Of a stretch of DNA of 53,531 nt, positions 31,205 to 42,399 are shown piece by piece. The DNA is from Annulohypoxylon bovei var. microspora (taxonomy: Eukaryota; Ascomycota; Sordariomycetes; Xylariales; Hypoxylaceae). How positions within the stretch are numbered: the first letter of the stretch is position 1; the number at the start of each line of letters is the position of its first letter. The position numbers were made by a program, and so were the translations under genes. The stretch spans positions 1 through 53,531 of the forward strand of contig MU405406.1 in assembly GCA_022836615.1 (NCBI GenBank), in the 5' to 3' direction. Under the pieces are notes generated by a model. It was not told the DNA's origin. It searched no databases and saw nothing but the letters and a program-made list of their open reading frames with translations.

Positions 31205-32016
31205 ATGAGTTCGCCGCGCATAGCTCTTTCACGAGCTTCGACAGGCGTGTTAGGACGTCTCATTACTACTTCCGCCCCCAGGACACGACCATGCGAAAAC
31301 CTCCTACGACAATTCTCACATTACCAGCCTTGGTATACAGATAAACTCCAAGCCACACCTTCCTACCAACCATATCCTCTAAATCCAAGCCGCCCCTCTC
31401 AACCGCGCAATGAACCTATACCAGAAACCTCCATCGCCAGTCCGATACCAAAGGTTCACGAGACACGGCCGCCAGCTCCAGCTCCGGCTTCCGCCCCCGC
31501 TCAACCAGAAACAGCCACGACTTTAGCTGCGCAGCCCAGCCCCGCCATCACTGAACAAGAGGCCCAGAAGCCAAAACCCAAGCCGACCCCTCCAAGACGC
31601 AAGCTAAGACCACGCAAAGCTGCATTGAAGCTTACACCGTCTGCTGTAGAACAGCTTCGCATCTTGCTAGACAACCCAGAGCCAAAGATAATCAAAGTAG
31701 GCGTGCGCAATAGGGGTTGCAGCGGCCTATCCTATCACTTTGATTACGTCGACGAGCCTGGAGCTTTTGACGAGGAGGTGGAGCAGGATGGAGTAAAAGT
31801 CTTGATCGATAGCAAGGCGCTGTTTAGCATAATAGGGAGTGAAATGGATTGGGTTGAGGACAAGCTGAGTCAGCGGTTCATATTCCGAAATCCCAACATA
31901 AGTAAGCCTTTCTCATTCAACCATTTTTCAATATTACCCAAGTCTAGTCTTTAATACTAACCTACCACCTTCTCGCAGAGGAAGAATGCGGCTGTGGCGA
32001 ATCTTTTATGGTGTAG
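31205..32016 (+). CDS. ISA1: Mitochondrial iron-sulfur assembly protein ISA1 (A-type carrier)
   Basis: A-type scaffold/carrier of the HesB/IscA family; acts in the mitochondrial matrix, with ISA2 and IBA57, to mature [4Fe-4S] proteins. Exons 31205-31901 and 31979-32016 give 244 residues. The N-terminus (MSSPRIALSRASTGVLGRLI) is rich in Arg and Ser and lacks acidic residues, as in mitochondrial targeting sequences. A Pro/Ala-rich linker leads to the domain starting ALKLTPSAVEQLRILL. The three conserved cysteines are present: GVRNRGCSGLSYHFDY and, in the last exon, KEECGCGESFMV. The intron (31902-31978; GTAAGC...TCGCAG) splits the Lys of NIKEECGCG, so the last two Cys depend on splicing; unspliced reading ends in a different tail. 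Confidence 0.95.
31902..31978 (+). other. Intron of ISA1
   Basis: 77 nt, donor GTAAGC, branch-like TACTAACC and acceptor TCTCGCAG. Phase 1. Needed to reach the CGC cysteine motif. Confidence 0.92.
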
Positions 32017-32485
32017 CGTCGGGAAGCAGGCGATGATGAATTAAGATACCACTCATCTGCATTACGCGGCGTTATTCCGCTTGTGTTTAGACCCTACAAA
32101 TTACATACACTTGGTTGTAGTGTATCGACTTCGCTTACTCGACTACGGATTCAGTGGTCAGATATGCCACAAAAGGTCCGATTCCTCGGGATATAATTCC
32201 AATATTATTTGCTGAGACTGTTCGATAGCCAGTTCTTTCTCTCGTCGGTGACTAGTCTTATACATAGGACCACATCGTCATTTGTCACTTAGGGATATTA
32301 AGGAACAGGACTTTGAGCACAGAATCGAATCATTGGCTAACCTAAGTTACCTAACATACTAAGGAGAGAGGGAAAGCCGAACCTACTCACAATCCCTTCT
32401 AAGGGATATACGTTAGTAGTACTATCCGTCTCCTCGGCATCTTGATCGATCTAGCCACTATCAAGACAGACAGACAGACAAACTG
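32017..32485. other. Intergenic between convergent genes
   Basis: About 470 bases between the ISA1 stop and the stop of the receptor gene. Contains a short CAGA tandem near 32465-32480. No gene seen. Confidence 0.55.
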
Positions 32486-33976
32486 TCATACCCACGGCGA
32501 ATATGATCGGGGAATCCTTTCTAACTCAATATCAATACTGTTGTCGGGTCTCCTGTCAGCAAAGTCGACGTGGACCTCCTCCGTCTTCAATATAGGACTC
32601 TTCGTTTTAGTTCTATTCAGCCGAGCCTTGTCATCGTTCACAGTATCGCTACATAAGTTTACTGTCTCGGAACGACTAGGTGCTGCCATGGAGGCATGAA
32701 CACTACGCACCCTACTCGCTACTTCTCGGGATCGATCTTTGATATAAGTGAAAGGGGTGTCGAAACGTCTACTGGTCCCTGTCGCTTCATGCACCAACGC
32801 GCGGAGCACCGGGATCGACGCCGCCATTATGGTAGTAGCGATTTCCGCGACGGACCAAATCGAGAGTTCGAAAACGTTATCTGTATAACTCATAGTCTTA
32901 GCCTCAATTGCTGAAGTAATCTCGCCTAAAGGCTATGAGCTTAAATGATTTGGCTCACCAGCAAATTCTTCACTCTTGAGGACTTGAAACTTGGTGCATT
33001 TGATGATTGCAGTTACGCCCGCACTGTAGTAAATTCGGTGTAAGATAATCGTTGAATATTGCGGCATTAGGTATCGTCAGATTGTCAGGCTTACCAAACA
33101 CCCATGCTCATTCCGATTGAGATCCCTATTTTTTCACTAGTCCGCATCTGTAGGTTTATGATAATGGGCCAGGGAAGAGCGGCCAAAACGAAATCCATGA
33201 AGGCGGAATATGCTGTAGCGTTTATAAGTGGTTTAGTCGTAAAGTTGGTACTATCACGGACATACCAGCAGCGAAAATAGTGACCGCGAGGATAAGATTC
33301 CTATCCCAACACGTCCCGCTAGCCTGCGAGTCCCAGATCAACCTTGTTGGTCGACATTGCAACCATCGGAGTACCACGCTAACACATGTGATTCCGTTCA
33401 TGGAGACGATGATGATACGAAGCACTATTTTCAGCCGAGGCCCTGCAATTCTGATAAGTGTGATCGCGAAGGACGTCTTGCTCCATATCGCAGCAACGAA
33501 GAATAGGGTTCCTGTCTATAATGGCGTAAGCACATAACTGATTATACTGGTGTTGCCAATCTAATTATCTCATAGGAAAATAGCTGGGGGTAGATGAATT
33601 TGCAAGTTACTCACGATAGTAGCAAGCAGGCCAACGTCGTGGACTCCCATCTGCCCGTCCTGGTCATGCTGGAAGAATATAGTCGTGACACTAATACTCG
33701 TGAGAACACCGGAAACAAGAAGAACAATCTAAAGAGTCGTAACGCGGAGTGAGCTCAAGGACGCCTTCGGTATCGACAACCATACACACTGACCCATGAC
33801 GCTATCAAGATCCAATCATCCCACCAGAGTCCCTTGCTTCTCTTGAATTTGCAGAACACTCGAAGCCCTAGGAATATCGTCGCGAAGCCGATGAGAATCC
33901 ATATAACCGTGTTGATCCCGTGGCCAGCACTAGGCGTGTGCGTGTCGTTCACCAACTCGAATTCGGCTTCTGCCAT
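32486..33976 (-). CDS. Fungal rhodopsin-domain seven-helix membrane protein (PTH11-related type)
   Basis: Plasma-membrane protein of the fungal rhodopsin-domain family, often described as GPCR-like and related in layout to Pth11; ligand unknown. Exons in transcription order: 33976-33794, 33728-33615, 33515-33266, 33212-33095, 33023-32959, 32880-32486, total 374 residues, all junctions in phase. Typical features: the first helix INTVIWILIGFATIFLGLRVF followed by WWDDWILIASW; VCISVT-like helix 2; the extracellular CRP...CWD segment (WLQCRPTRLIWD, SGTCWDRN) with its conserved cysteines; FMDFVLAALPWPIIINLQ; and the last helix SIWSVAEIATTIMAASIPVLRAL. The C-terminal tail of about 95 residues is hydrophilic and Ser/Arg-rich, likely cytoplasmic. 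No CFEM domain precedes the helices. No break is seen, so it appears intact. Confidence 0.88.
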
Positions 33977-35591
33977 CTAGACTAGCCTTGTGGTGTTATA
34001 TGGTCTTGCCATTCTCAGGGAGGGAAACCACCGCCTCGATAGGTGTTATATACATTCATCCTCTTCAGGGATCATTCCTCCGGATTGGGACATTGAAGTT
34101 CATATCCGACTAGACGGGCAACAGGAACTGACCGCAAGTATTGATCTTCATCAATGAAGTTACGTGTTAGAGTATGGAGAGAACATCACACAGGACATGG
34201 ATGGCGATCCTAAGGACTATAGAGGTAAAGACAACCCCCCCCCCCCAATTGGACTATCGAATGCATAGTCTTCTTAGGGATCACGCAGATGCAATCCTCT
34301 GATGGAACATATCGTCAGGGCTTGCCCGCTCAACGTCGTCTGCTGCAGAGAAATTAACCCTCTGATCGTAACTAAGCAAATCATCAAATATTTCGTACAA
34401 CACAACTATCCTACCTTGGTGCTTCGAATCCTTAATCAGGAGTTGAATGGTAAGCATCTGCCTTCCAAGAAATACCGTCGTAGTGTATCATGGATAGGGG
34501 CAGTGTATCTGATGGTTGCACAAGCAACGCGGAAGCATCTGTCGCAGCACACAATGCCGTAAAGGATTTAAAGCAAAGATGCCTGGAACAAGTACCGAAG
34601 CAGATTGGTTTTGTCCATTGGTAGAGGTAGGAGTGAAGAAGTAAACTATTAATCTTAAATGTGACCCTACTGCCTCCTCCTTCTCCTCCCCTTGTTACAA
34701 CCAATAGTCCCGTTCGTATTAGTGTTAGTTACCTAGTTGTCTAGTTAGGTAACTGCCAATCGACGACTCTTCGATATAGATCATGAGCTGAGGTTGAAGC
34801 GGTTTATATTACCTTCGTTTAGGGTAACTATTGTTATTACTCGCCTTCGTTTGAAACAATCGAGAATTTACCAGTAAAGCAATACGGGTATACAATAAAA
34901 CCGAGATGACGGATTGGGGGTAAAAATAAAAGAGCAGGGGATGGGAACGGCAGGACCACGGAAAGGAATGGTGATATCGGTAAGTACCGGTTAACTACCT
35001 AATCAGCCAATCCTATAATGTCGACCCCTATCAATCCTATTCGTACATTTCATCTATTTATCTCTATTTATCTAATAGGTAACCTCTTCGTTCTTACATA
35101 AAACACTGCTGAGCCGCAGGTTTGCAACTTCGTCAGATTTGTAATGAATTACCAATACAAACACGTTATATATAGGTACCTAGGTGAGTCCCCTATTAAT
35201 GAACGGCAATTCTTCTTGGTTGTGGATATACCTCCGTTGGCACCCTTCGATGTGACCTGAAAGTAGGTGTGGCATATGGTGTGTCAGTTCTATGTCGATA
35301 AACCTAAACACCTGGAAATTTCCATGTCGAAGAGTCGGTACCATGAAGAACGAAATTATCCACGTTGCATCACCAGTCCATTTTTAATCGCATCTATTTC
35401 TTTCTTACCCAACGGATCCTTGTGGTCGAAGTTTGCCGCCTTGCGTCTGGCGCTAGTCCACTATAGTTAACGATGAATGTCAGTCATTACCTCCTTGAAC
35501 GAAGAGATAGGGTATGTTCAGACACGTCTAGGGGGTAACCACTTCCCAACCTGGTAGGTTAGGAAGTCCTAACTTCCAACGCGGGCCAAAG
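33977..35591. other. Intergenic, 1.6 kb
   Basis: Upstream of the receptor gene and downstream of the unknown two-exon gene. A run of twelve C lies at 34235-34246, and GGTACCTAGGTG near 35175-35186. The short frames at 34302-34562, 34432-34704 and 35267-35470 have no recognisable content. Confidence 0.5.
34235..34246. repeat. Poly-C tract
   Basis: Twelve consecutive C in intergenic DNA. Its length in an assembly is often uncertain. Confidence 0.8.
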
Positions 35592-36556
35592 CTAGGCAAA
35601 ATCAGTTAACATGGTACATACCGTCGTAATATCCAAGGCATCGCCGCCAATGCCGTCGACACCAACCTTTCCAGCTCCGAACATTTCCTTGTATTGCTTC
35701 AGTTTGGTCTTCCAACCCCACGGATCCTTCTTGTCTTTCTTAGGTAGTTCTACCTCCCCATCAAGCTTCGCAGTCAGTTCGTCAATGTCTCCGGGGCCTT
35801 GCAATGTAACACCACGCTGGTTGGCATAAGAGAGAATAGCATCATCGAAATGGTCGATTTCAAACTTCTTTTTGTTACCCCTCTCGCCATCAAGGATGCC
35901 CATTTCGCGCATTCCGGGAACTACTTTCAGAAATATAGCCATGAAGGTGCCAAGACTCTTGACGTCGGTGGCGTCGCCGACCAGATCTTGCCTATCAAGT
36001 TGCGCGAGCATATCGAGGAACATGCGACCAGCAAGGCGCATTGCAGCCTCGACGCGCTCACTATCATCGACCCTGACAGGTAAAGTGTTAGTATTAGCAA
36101 TATATGCAGGTATTCAATGAAATAATGAGAGTAAATAAGACAGATGCTTACATCATCATAATATCGCTAGCTGGGCTTAGCAACCACATAACAAGACCCT
36201 CACAAACAGCCCATTGTTCTCTCCAGCCACGTTCTGCTGCTTCGACATAGTCCAGAAACAGGTTCTCGGTAATTTCAAGACAGCCATAGCCAGCATGGTC
36301 ATTGGTCGTGTACATTTGAAAGTTATCAGGATCACGGACGTCGCAATGAATATGTTGGATGAGATATTTCCGGTAGCCGGCCTTACTGATGACCCATGGA
36401 TGGTCCGGGTTCTCTAGAACAGGTTTGAAACATACGCAGTGTTTCTTTCCACAACTAGGACCATCCCGAGTCCCGCTCTCAGCTTCCTTATCGTCGTCAT
36501 TAACCTTTTCCTTTTCATTCTTCTTCTCTTCATCACTTTCGCCATCTTCGCTGTCA

Positions 36557-36589
<33 letters not shown>

Positions 36590-36807
36590 TCCTCGCCACC
36601 CCGTATAGGCGAACAGATAGTCATAAACGCGTACCACTTATCAGGATCCTTCCAACCCATTTTATAGTCGGCGTCGGCATTGGCTGAGGCGGATACGGCA
36701 GACCATCGTTTGCTTCTTGGGGGTTCGTCGGTCGGAGTTTTTACTTTCTTCCTAGCAGAGGCAGATGCAGAGGCGGTGGAGCCGGATGCAGCACGTTTTG
36801 GAGGCAT
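35592..36807 (-). CDS. Conserved fungal protein of unknown function with acidic run
   Basis: Exons 36807-36152 and 36072-35592 in transcription order give 378 residues; the 79-nt intron (GTAAGC...TGTCAG) joins SPASDIMM to MVDDSERVEAAMRL. The N-terminus is Ser/Ala/Lys-rich with a possible nuclear signal (KRAASGS, ARKKVK). A run of 13 Asp is encoded by repeated GAC/GAT codons. The globular part starts at GKKHCVCFKPV and includes HPWVISKAGYRKYLIQ, FQMYTTNDHAGYGCLEI and WREQWAVCEGLVMWL, then LAGRMFLDMLAQLDRQ and RGVTLQGPGDID. I recall similar proteins in many Sordariomycetes without known function. The 3' end is uncertain: GGT ATG T at DITT could be a donor, with AG candidates at about 35591 and 35527 leading to short tails. 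Confidence 0.72.
36557..36590 (-). repeat. GAC/GAT trinucleotide repeat (poly-Asp)
   Basis: Trinucleotide run read as GTC repeats on the plus strand, encoding the poly-Asp stretch of the unknown protein. Likely variable in length. Confidence 0.85.
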
Positions 36808-37341
36808 TCTACAAATACTAAATGAAGGTTGTGGGTATATATAAAAAGCGAAGTAGCAAGCGTCAATGTAAAAGGTCTAATACCAACAGTTACTTCTAAT
36901 GTTTGGTGTATAATATGATGAAGTTGTGTATACCTGCACGATAAGACACCTACAGAATACATACCTACATATATTAATTTCACCAAAGATAAAATCTGGA
37001 AACTGGTCAAGGCGCGCCGCGTAACGCGCTCCATACGCGCTTCTAATCGGATTTAATTGGACTTTGCTAAGTACGTCATAGTCTTCTGAAAGATTAGACC
37101 CAACGAACCCCTATTCCTCTTTTATTGGCCATTATTAATCCAGATACTTGAATAGAAAGCGCTAATTGGTCAGATATAAAGATCCCCACCCTTAATCAGC
37201 CGCATCGTAGTTTGTTTGTAGCTTGTCGCTTGTAGTTTAGAAAGACTGCGATAGTACTTCGTAGTTAGCCGAATATACGAGTGATAAGTATAAGTAACTT
37301 CTACATACTACGAAACTACTATGATCATAGGTATCTAGGCA
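36808..37341. promoter_or_regulatory. Divergent upstream region
   Basis: About 530 bases between the unknown two-exon gene (minus) and the HET remnant (plus). AT-rich, with TGTAGTTT/TAGTTTG-type short repeats near 37205-37245. No specific site can be assigned. Confidence 0.4.
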
Positions 37342-39273
37342 ATGGACGAGGGAGGGCGGACAATGCCTTTCGAAAATGATAAACTCTCGAATTTCACCCC
37401 CTTATCTCTTTGCCATCGGTGTCAAGGCTGGGGCCAAATCAACATCCATAATGTGACATATGGAGACATTGCAAAACAAAGTAACGATAAGTCTACTACA
37501 ATATACGAGTACATTAGCGTCGAACAGTTAGCTCAACACCCCCATTGTGCCACCTGCACTTCTATTCCCAATGTATACCTATCATATGTGTAGCCAGGTA
37601 ATCCCCCTTCTGAAATCGTGGCCCGCTCGGTGCATAGTCGTCTGCATCAGCGGCCCCTTCTATCTAGACAAAGGACTTTCCGATATTGGGGAACTCTTAC
37701 TCCGCAGACCCGACCTCTCAGACCCAAACTACATCACTATTAGGACCTTTCTCAAGATTGAAGTGAAAACTCTGCCGTGCGGGAGTCCGGGAGAGGGCGT
37801 AGAGGAACCATGCTTTACCTATCGTGAGTGCCAAGTTGATATGCCGACAGAAGACGTTTACAAGGCGCCAACGCAGTTTACTACTACTCCACAGTTTACA
37901 ATGAAGCATTCCAGCGAGATGACGCCTGTTCTATGCGGTATTGAGGAATGGGAAATCCCTTTTTTTAATGTCCGGGTTCTCAGAAGCTGGTTGAAGCACT
38001 GTGACGATCATCACGGAAAGCAGTGTATCGATGACATGAGTGGAAATGGTGCGTCAATGTGGAATGTTTTTAGTTAAGGCAAACCCGACAACTGACAAGT
38101 GCTAGCTCTCCTTCCTACGGGCTTTCGAGTAATTGATACACAAGACATGAAGATCTTAGAGCACGTCGACTTCGTCCGGTATGTCGCGATCCCCCCTATG
38201 TCACAGACAAAGATACATCCAATCCTGAGCAAATTAACGAGGTCTCGGGTTTTTATATCAAGGATCGATATACTAGCAATTCCTACGCTGTCAAGGAAAC
38301 AGCTTCGATATGAGACTATTGTGTATGGGTCAAAGACTACAGTACCCGCCAGTTGTCATTTGGAACAGACATCTTAAACGCGTTTTCAGGGGTCGGCAAT
38401 GCACTCGGTACGGCATTCGGCTCACGAATGCTTTCTGGTCTGCCCGAAAAATATTTTACACAGTGTCTTCTATGGGCCACTTCAGGGGTAGCATACCCCC
38501 GAGGTGAGATATACAACATACCTAGCTGGACCTGGGCCTTTTGGCTGAATCCCGTCCGCTTCGACTTGAATCGTGATGATTATGATCTTTATTTTTTAAA
38601 AATTGCTAGCATCGTTTATTTCCACTATCAAGACCCAGACCGAGGGTTACGGAGACTCGACATTACGGAGATGTGGATCCAAGACGAGATATCGATTGAG
38701 GACCTCTCGAGGCGAGAAGAATTACCTTCCCTCGACATGGAGGACCAACAGAGAGATTGGAGAGATTGTCCACAGAATCCGTGGCAGACCTTTGAACGCC
38801 AGGCCCTAGATCCTGACGCTTGCAAGATGGCCGCCATGTTTCCAGGCTCACTTGTTTTCAATACCACCGCTGCTTCTTTAGCAATAGACCATCTAAATCA
38901 TGCCGGCGGCGTGCCCACAAAGTATGAGGTATTCGATGCCTCTCTCCTTAATAAATCAGGTGAGGCCGTAGGGATCCTGGATACAGTGGATTTCAGCTGG
39001 GTTGAGGCACACCGCAACGTCGAGGGTAACAAGAAGCTCTTCGACTGCATTGTAATATCTGGAGAATTGGAGAGATACTCAATTAGAAAGAATTACACAT
39101 TCTTCAGTAGGTGGGATCCCAGCAAGTGGGCTGAATTCTGGCTCCTTGATGTCATGCTAGTCCAGAGGTTACCTTGCAAGCCGTTTGTCGCCAGGAGGGT
39201 TGCAGTAGGGAAAGTAAAATTGTACAAGTGGAAGGAATGCGATGCGAGGTGGGAGACCGTTGTCCTTTGTTAG
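37342..39273 (+). pseudogene. HET-domain gene remnant with the domain core missing
   Basis: Intact relatives are heterokaryon-incompatibility proteins controlling non-self recognition after hyphal fusion. Pieces seen: an N-terminal Cys-rich start (LCHRCQGW, HPHCATC); a frame change near 37580; SQVIPLLKSWPAR and a linker up to VLRSWLKHCDDHHGKQC; a good 57-nt intron (38049-38105) leading into LPTGFRVIDTQD and VDFVRYVA, the entry to the HET domain. The expected LSYVWG and the long stretch through the WVDALCI-type motif are absent. After a short piece resembling the LTRSN...LS segment, the frame changes again near 38330 and the post-HET region resumes: DYSTRQLSFGTDILNAFSG, GLPEKYFTQCLLW, IPSWTWAFW, continuing to the stop at 39273. 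I therefore call it a broken copy with an internal deletion and at least two frame changes. The C-terminal 306 codons remain open. Confidence 0.75.
38049..38105 (+). other. Probable intron in the HET remnant
   Basis: 57 nt, donor GTGCGT, branch-like AACTGACAAG and acceptor GTGCTAG. Removal joins CIDDMSGN to ALLPTGFRVID in frame. Confidence 0.65.
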
Positions 39274-39689
39274 CCACAGCCGGAATGACGTTTTCTGGGA
39301 GTATCCTTACCTAGATAGGTATCTTCCTAAGGTAGCTTATTGAGTAGCCACCTTATCTTTACTCGCGTCCCCAGAAACATCTTAAGACGACATCTAACTA
39401 ACGGATATTCCTCGAATGATCAGTAGGTAAATATATAATATCTCATTATAACCATATACACTCTTTACCGTCTACGTAGTTAATATGAGAGCTTCCGGAC
39501 TGTATATCTTAGTGAGTAGCAGTAATTAATGTATTAATTAACTGATTAGCATACCTTAGCCTCTCGCATGTACTTATTTACAGGAACCCCCGAGGGCACA
39601 ACCACGAGACGCGACGGATAGATATATCATCTTCACTTCAACATTACTTCCTCCACAGGCTTTATTAGATACATAGTTATAGACCCCGT
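39274..39689. other. Intergenic between convergent ends
   Basis: About 415 bases, AT-rich, with TACCTAGATAGGTA near 39309-39322. No gene seen. Confidence 0.5.
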
Positions 39690-40393
39690 TTATGAAAGTT
39701 GCTGAATGCTCACGTCCACAGCCTGGCACGACGGATTGTGTGGTGGCTGGGTGGAGACCCAGGCAAGAGATTCGTAATAGTAGCCCCCAGTAAATTGGTC
39801 ACAGACGTGAAAGTTCGTCAGGTTGCCTAGGGTAGGGACTGGATTCGGGTACGTAGTGTTGAAGTGCGAGTCATCATAACCGCCGCTGATGTAGAGCGTG
39901 CCGTTCTCGGGGTGGAAATACACGGGGGTGCCGTCCTCGACGCTCGGATAGATGAGGGCAGTGAGGACATTGCTGCCGAAGTTGGGGGTGAACCGCATCG
40001 AAGACGGGATTGTTATAGTCCCGTTGGTACTACCTGCACTGAGCAAGTACGTAAGCCAACCCGGCTGTACAGGGGCACCGGTGTCCGAGTTGTAGGCCGT
40101 GTAGTTGAAGTAGAACTCGGTTACGCTCCCGGGTGTAGGAGTGGAACCGGCCGAGTAACAAAGGCCTTCTATGGCAGCACCTGCGTGACATGCGGCCGCA
40201 AATCCTGTTATCCTAATTTAGCAAAATGGTTTTTTCTCTTTCGTTTCCGTAGTACGGTTTAAATAAAACCGAAGTAATTACCATCAATAGAGGAATTTGT
40301 TTTTCCGGTAATATGTAATGCAAAAGGGCCAGTAGAGTTAGAGGCGGTCGCCGTTGCGACAAAGGCCGCCAAGGCAGTAGATCGAAACAGCAT
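39690..40393 (-). CDS. Small secreted fungal protein, function unknown
   Basis: Exons 40393-40282 and 40204-39690 in transcription order give 208 residues. The N-terminus MLFRSTALAAFVATATA is a clear signal peptide. The mature part starts NSTGPFALHITGKTNSSIDG and includes CHAGAAIEGLCYSAG, FYFNYTAYNSDTG, a GWLTYLL strand, and a C-terminal HVCDQFTGGYYYESLAWVS...PSCQAVDV block. Four Cys in the mature part suggest disulfides; several NxS/T sites. The layout matches a family of secreted ascomycete proteins of unknown function (I believe the DUF7907 group; name from memory). The intron has two acceptors eight bases apart; only the downstream one (ATAACAG) avoids an immediate stop. It could act at the cell surface or towards a host or substrate; nothing in the sequence decides this. 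Confidence 0.82.
40205..40281 (-). other. Intron of the small secreted protein, paired acceptors
   Basis: 77 nt, donor GTAATT. AG sites lie at AAATTAG and eight nt later at ATAACAG. Use of the first gives a stop codon at once; use of the second keeps the frame. Confidence 0.75.
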
Positions 40394-41962
40394 TTTGAAA
40401 GTCCTTCTTATCGAACCTAATGAGAAAATAGAACTGGCGACTTATAATGAATGTAACAAATGATGCACAAGCGGTGGATCCGAGAGAGGAGAGATGAGCT
40501 CGTGATACAGGTGCAGCTAGCGTTGCTGGTGTCGAGCAGATGTCGAATAGATCTATCGCATAGACCACAAAGCGGGAAAGGCGAGATGAAAGAAATTTAT
40601 AAAGATTTTGGGTATTTGCCTCCAACGTGCCTATCATTACGCCTTTGAGATTTTGAAGCAGGGCAATTGCCCGATTCGGTACTCGAACTGTTCAAGCTAT
40701 CGGACTAGCGTGTAGATCTTCTGCATCTTGTCGTTGCCCCGTCAGCAGTAATGATATAAGAATGCGGAGGGGAGATCGGGAAGGAGGATGGTCAGCGCAA
40801 CATCAGTACATTATTTGATGCAGATCCAAGACTTAATTTTTCAATTCTGATAGGCCATCCTTCTAAAAGCTGAAGCGAACCGGCCACTCACATCACATCT
40901 CGTGTATGCAACGGAGATCTATGTATATATACGTGGGATTGTATGCTGTATCTTTCATCAATTCAACAAATGAAGAAACATAAATGATCATAAGAACAAA
41001 TGGGAAATACCGCATTCGCCTCATCAACCCTAAAAAATACTTGCAGCTATCATAATGCATGTTGATCAACAATACTTAACATTTTAGATAGATTGGATAT
41101 CTCTAAGAGTGTATTAATACAGTAACCTAAGTACGCGAAATGTTTGTTTTAACAATGGCCGAATTTGACGTTATACAGCTAACGTTGTGCTTCGTATCAC
41201 CCATGAGATGACATTTATCCAAGGCCCACCACATGCAATCACTTGATCATTTCACTTCCACTTCCACTTCTCTACGTTAGACGTGACATGCGTAGGTAAT
41301 AAATGATGTTGTATTAGCTTTGACAATTAGTAGGTAAGTAAAAACTATCTAGTTAAGTAGTTACTACTACGTACCTATAAATAAGATGACAAGGCAACTA
41401 AGTAATTAGATGCTCATAAATACATCTGGCTTTGACAACCCGATGCATAGGATTAAGCGTAACATCGTATACGGGAAAAGGAGCTTATCTTACACGATAT
41501 GTATGTAGGTTGGTCAGAACACGCTCGTGTTCACTACGATGGATCCTTACACACGAAGCTGACCAACTCATACAAAATGACTATTTCGCCGAGTTACCAA
41601 CCGGTCAACTTACCAAGGGCTAATAAGCACGCCTATCACAAACCTAAAAGCTGGGTGTCACCTGGCCCAGTAATACTAAATGTTTGAGGAGAGCTCGTAT
41701 TTGCTGAGATATTAGCACGAGAGTATTTAATAGCAATTCAAAAATTCAATGGGCGATATGCAAACGAAGAAGTAAAGCCGGACGCCATAGTTGACAAGAA
41801 GCAAAACACATTTCATCGTCAGTTAGCCATTAAGAACTGTTATCGTAGTTATTTCAAGTCAAGCCGGAAGCCTCATTTCTATTCTTTGTCCATTGAGCTC
41901 CGACAGCCAGCCCTCCGAATCTGTTATAACACGGCGCATTTATTCATCTTAACAACATTCTG
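40394..41962. other. Intergenic, 1.6 kb, towards the AT-rich block
   Basis: Upstream of the small secreted protein gene. Moderately AT-rich, becoming richer towards 41700. Short frames at 41432-41687 show no recognisable protein. No further feature seen. Confidence 0.5.
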
Positions 41963-42052
41963 CGTTATTAATACGCGAGGCCACCCGTTTAGGTGGCATA
42001 ATATCCCGAGTTTAGCCGGAGGTCAATGGTTCGATTCTTCGATCTCCCACTT
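41963..42052 (+). repeat. tRNA-like short repeat, copy B
   Basis: Homologous to copy A (66-165, minus). Shares TTAATAC-CGAGG, a CCCGA block, TTTAGCCGGAGGTC and a B-box-like GGTTCGATTCT (about 42028-42038), and ends in a short T run after CTCCCAC. A GCCACC/GGTGGC hairpin lies in its 5' half. The expected T-stem (CGAAG against CTTCG) is disrupted, and no matching 5' acceptor stem is present, so it is not a working tRNA. A decayed tRNA or SINE-like element is likely. Confidence 0.45.
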
Positions 42053-42270
42053 TTGCCCGAACTTTAAGAAGGTTATTGTGTCGGGGTGATTTTTTTCGTG
42101 TCATAGAAATTTAACTCCGTTATTTCCGCGAATAAAGCATTTTTAAAAATATCGGGCTTTTTAAAACGGTAATTTTTTAAAATTAAAAAAATCGAAAATA
42201 TAAAATAAATTATTATTTTAACGAATTTAAATTAATATTTAAAAATTTCGTTTATATTTTTTTAAGAGCA
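42053..42270. other. Transition into AT-rich DNA
   Basis: Composition falls quickly to mostly A and T from about 42085, with CG as the main remaining C/G context. It precedes the inverted-repeat segment, so AT-rich DNA flanks that segment on both sides. Confidence 0.6.
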
Positions 42271-42399
42271 ATGTTAAATCCGTTGTATGGATGTCGTGGG
42301 TTTCGTCCGCTGTATGGGACCCGGCATCACTGGTACTTTCCCCGCCATACAAATCCCCATACAAACGCAGGTATCTTTAATGCTCACCCCCGCGCACCT

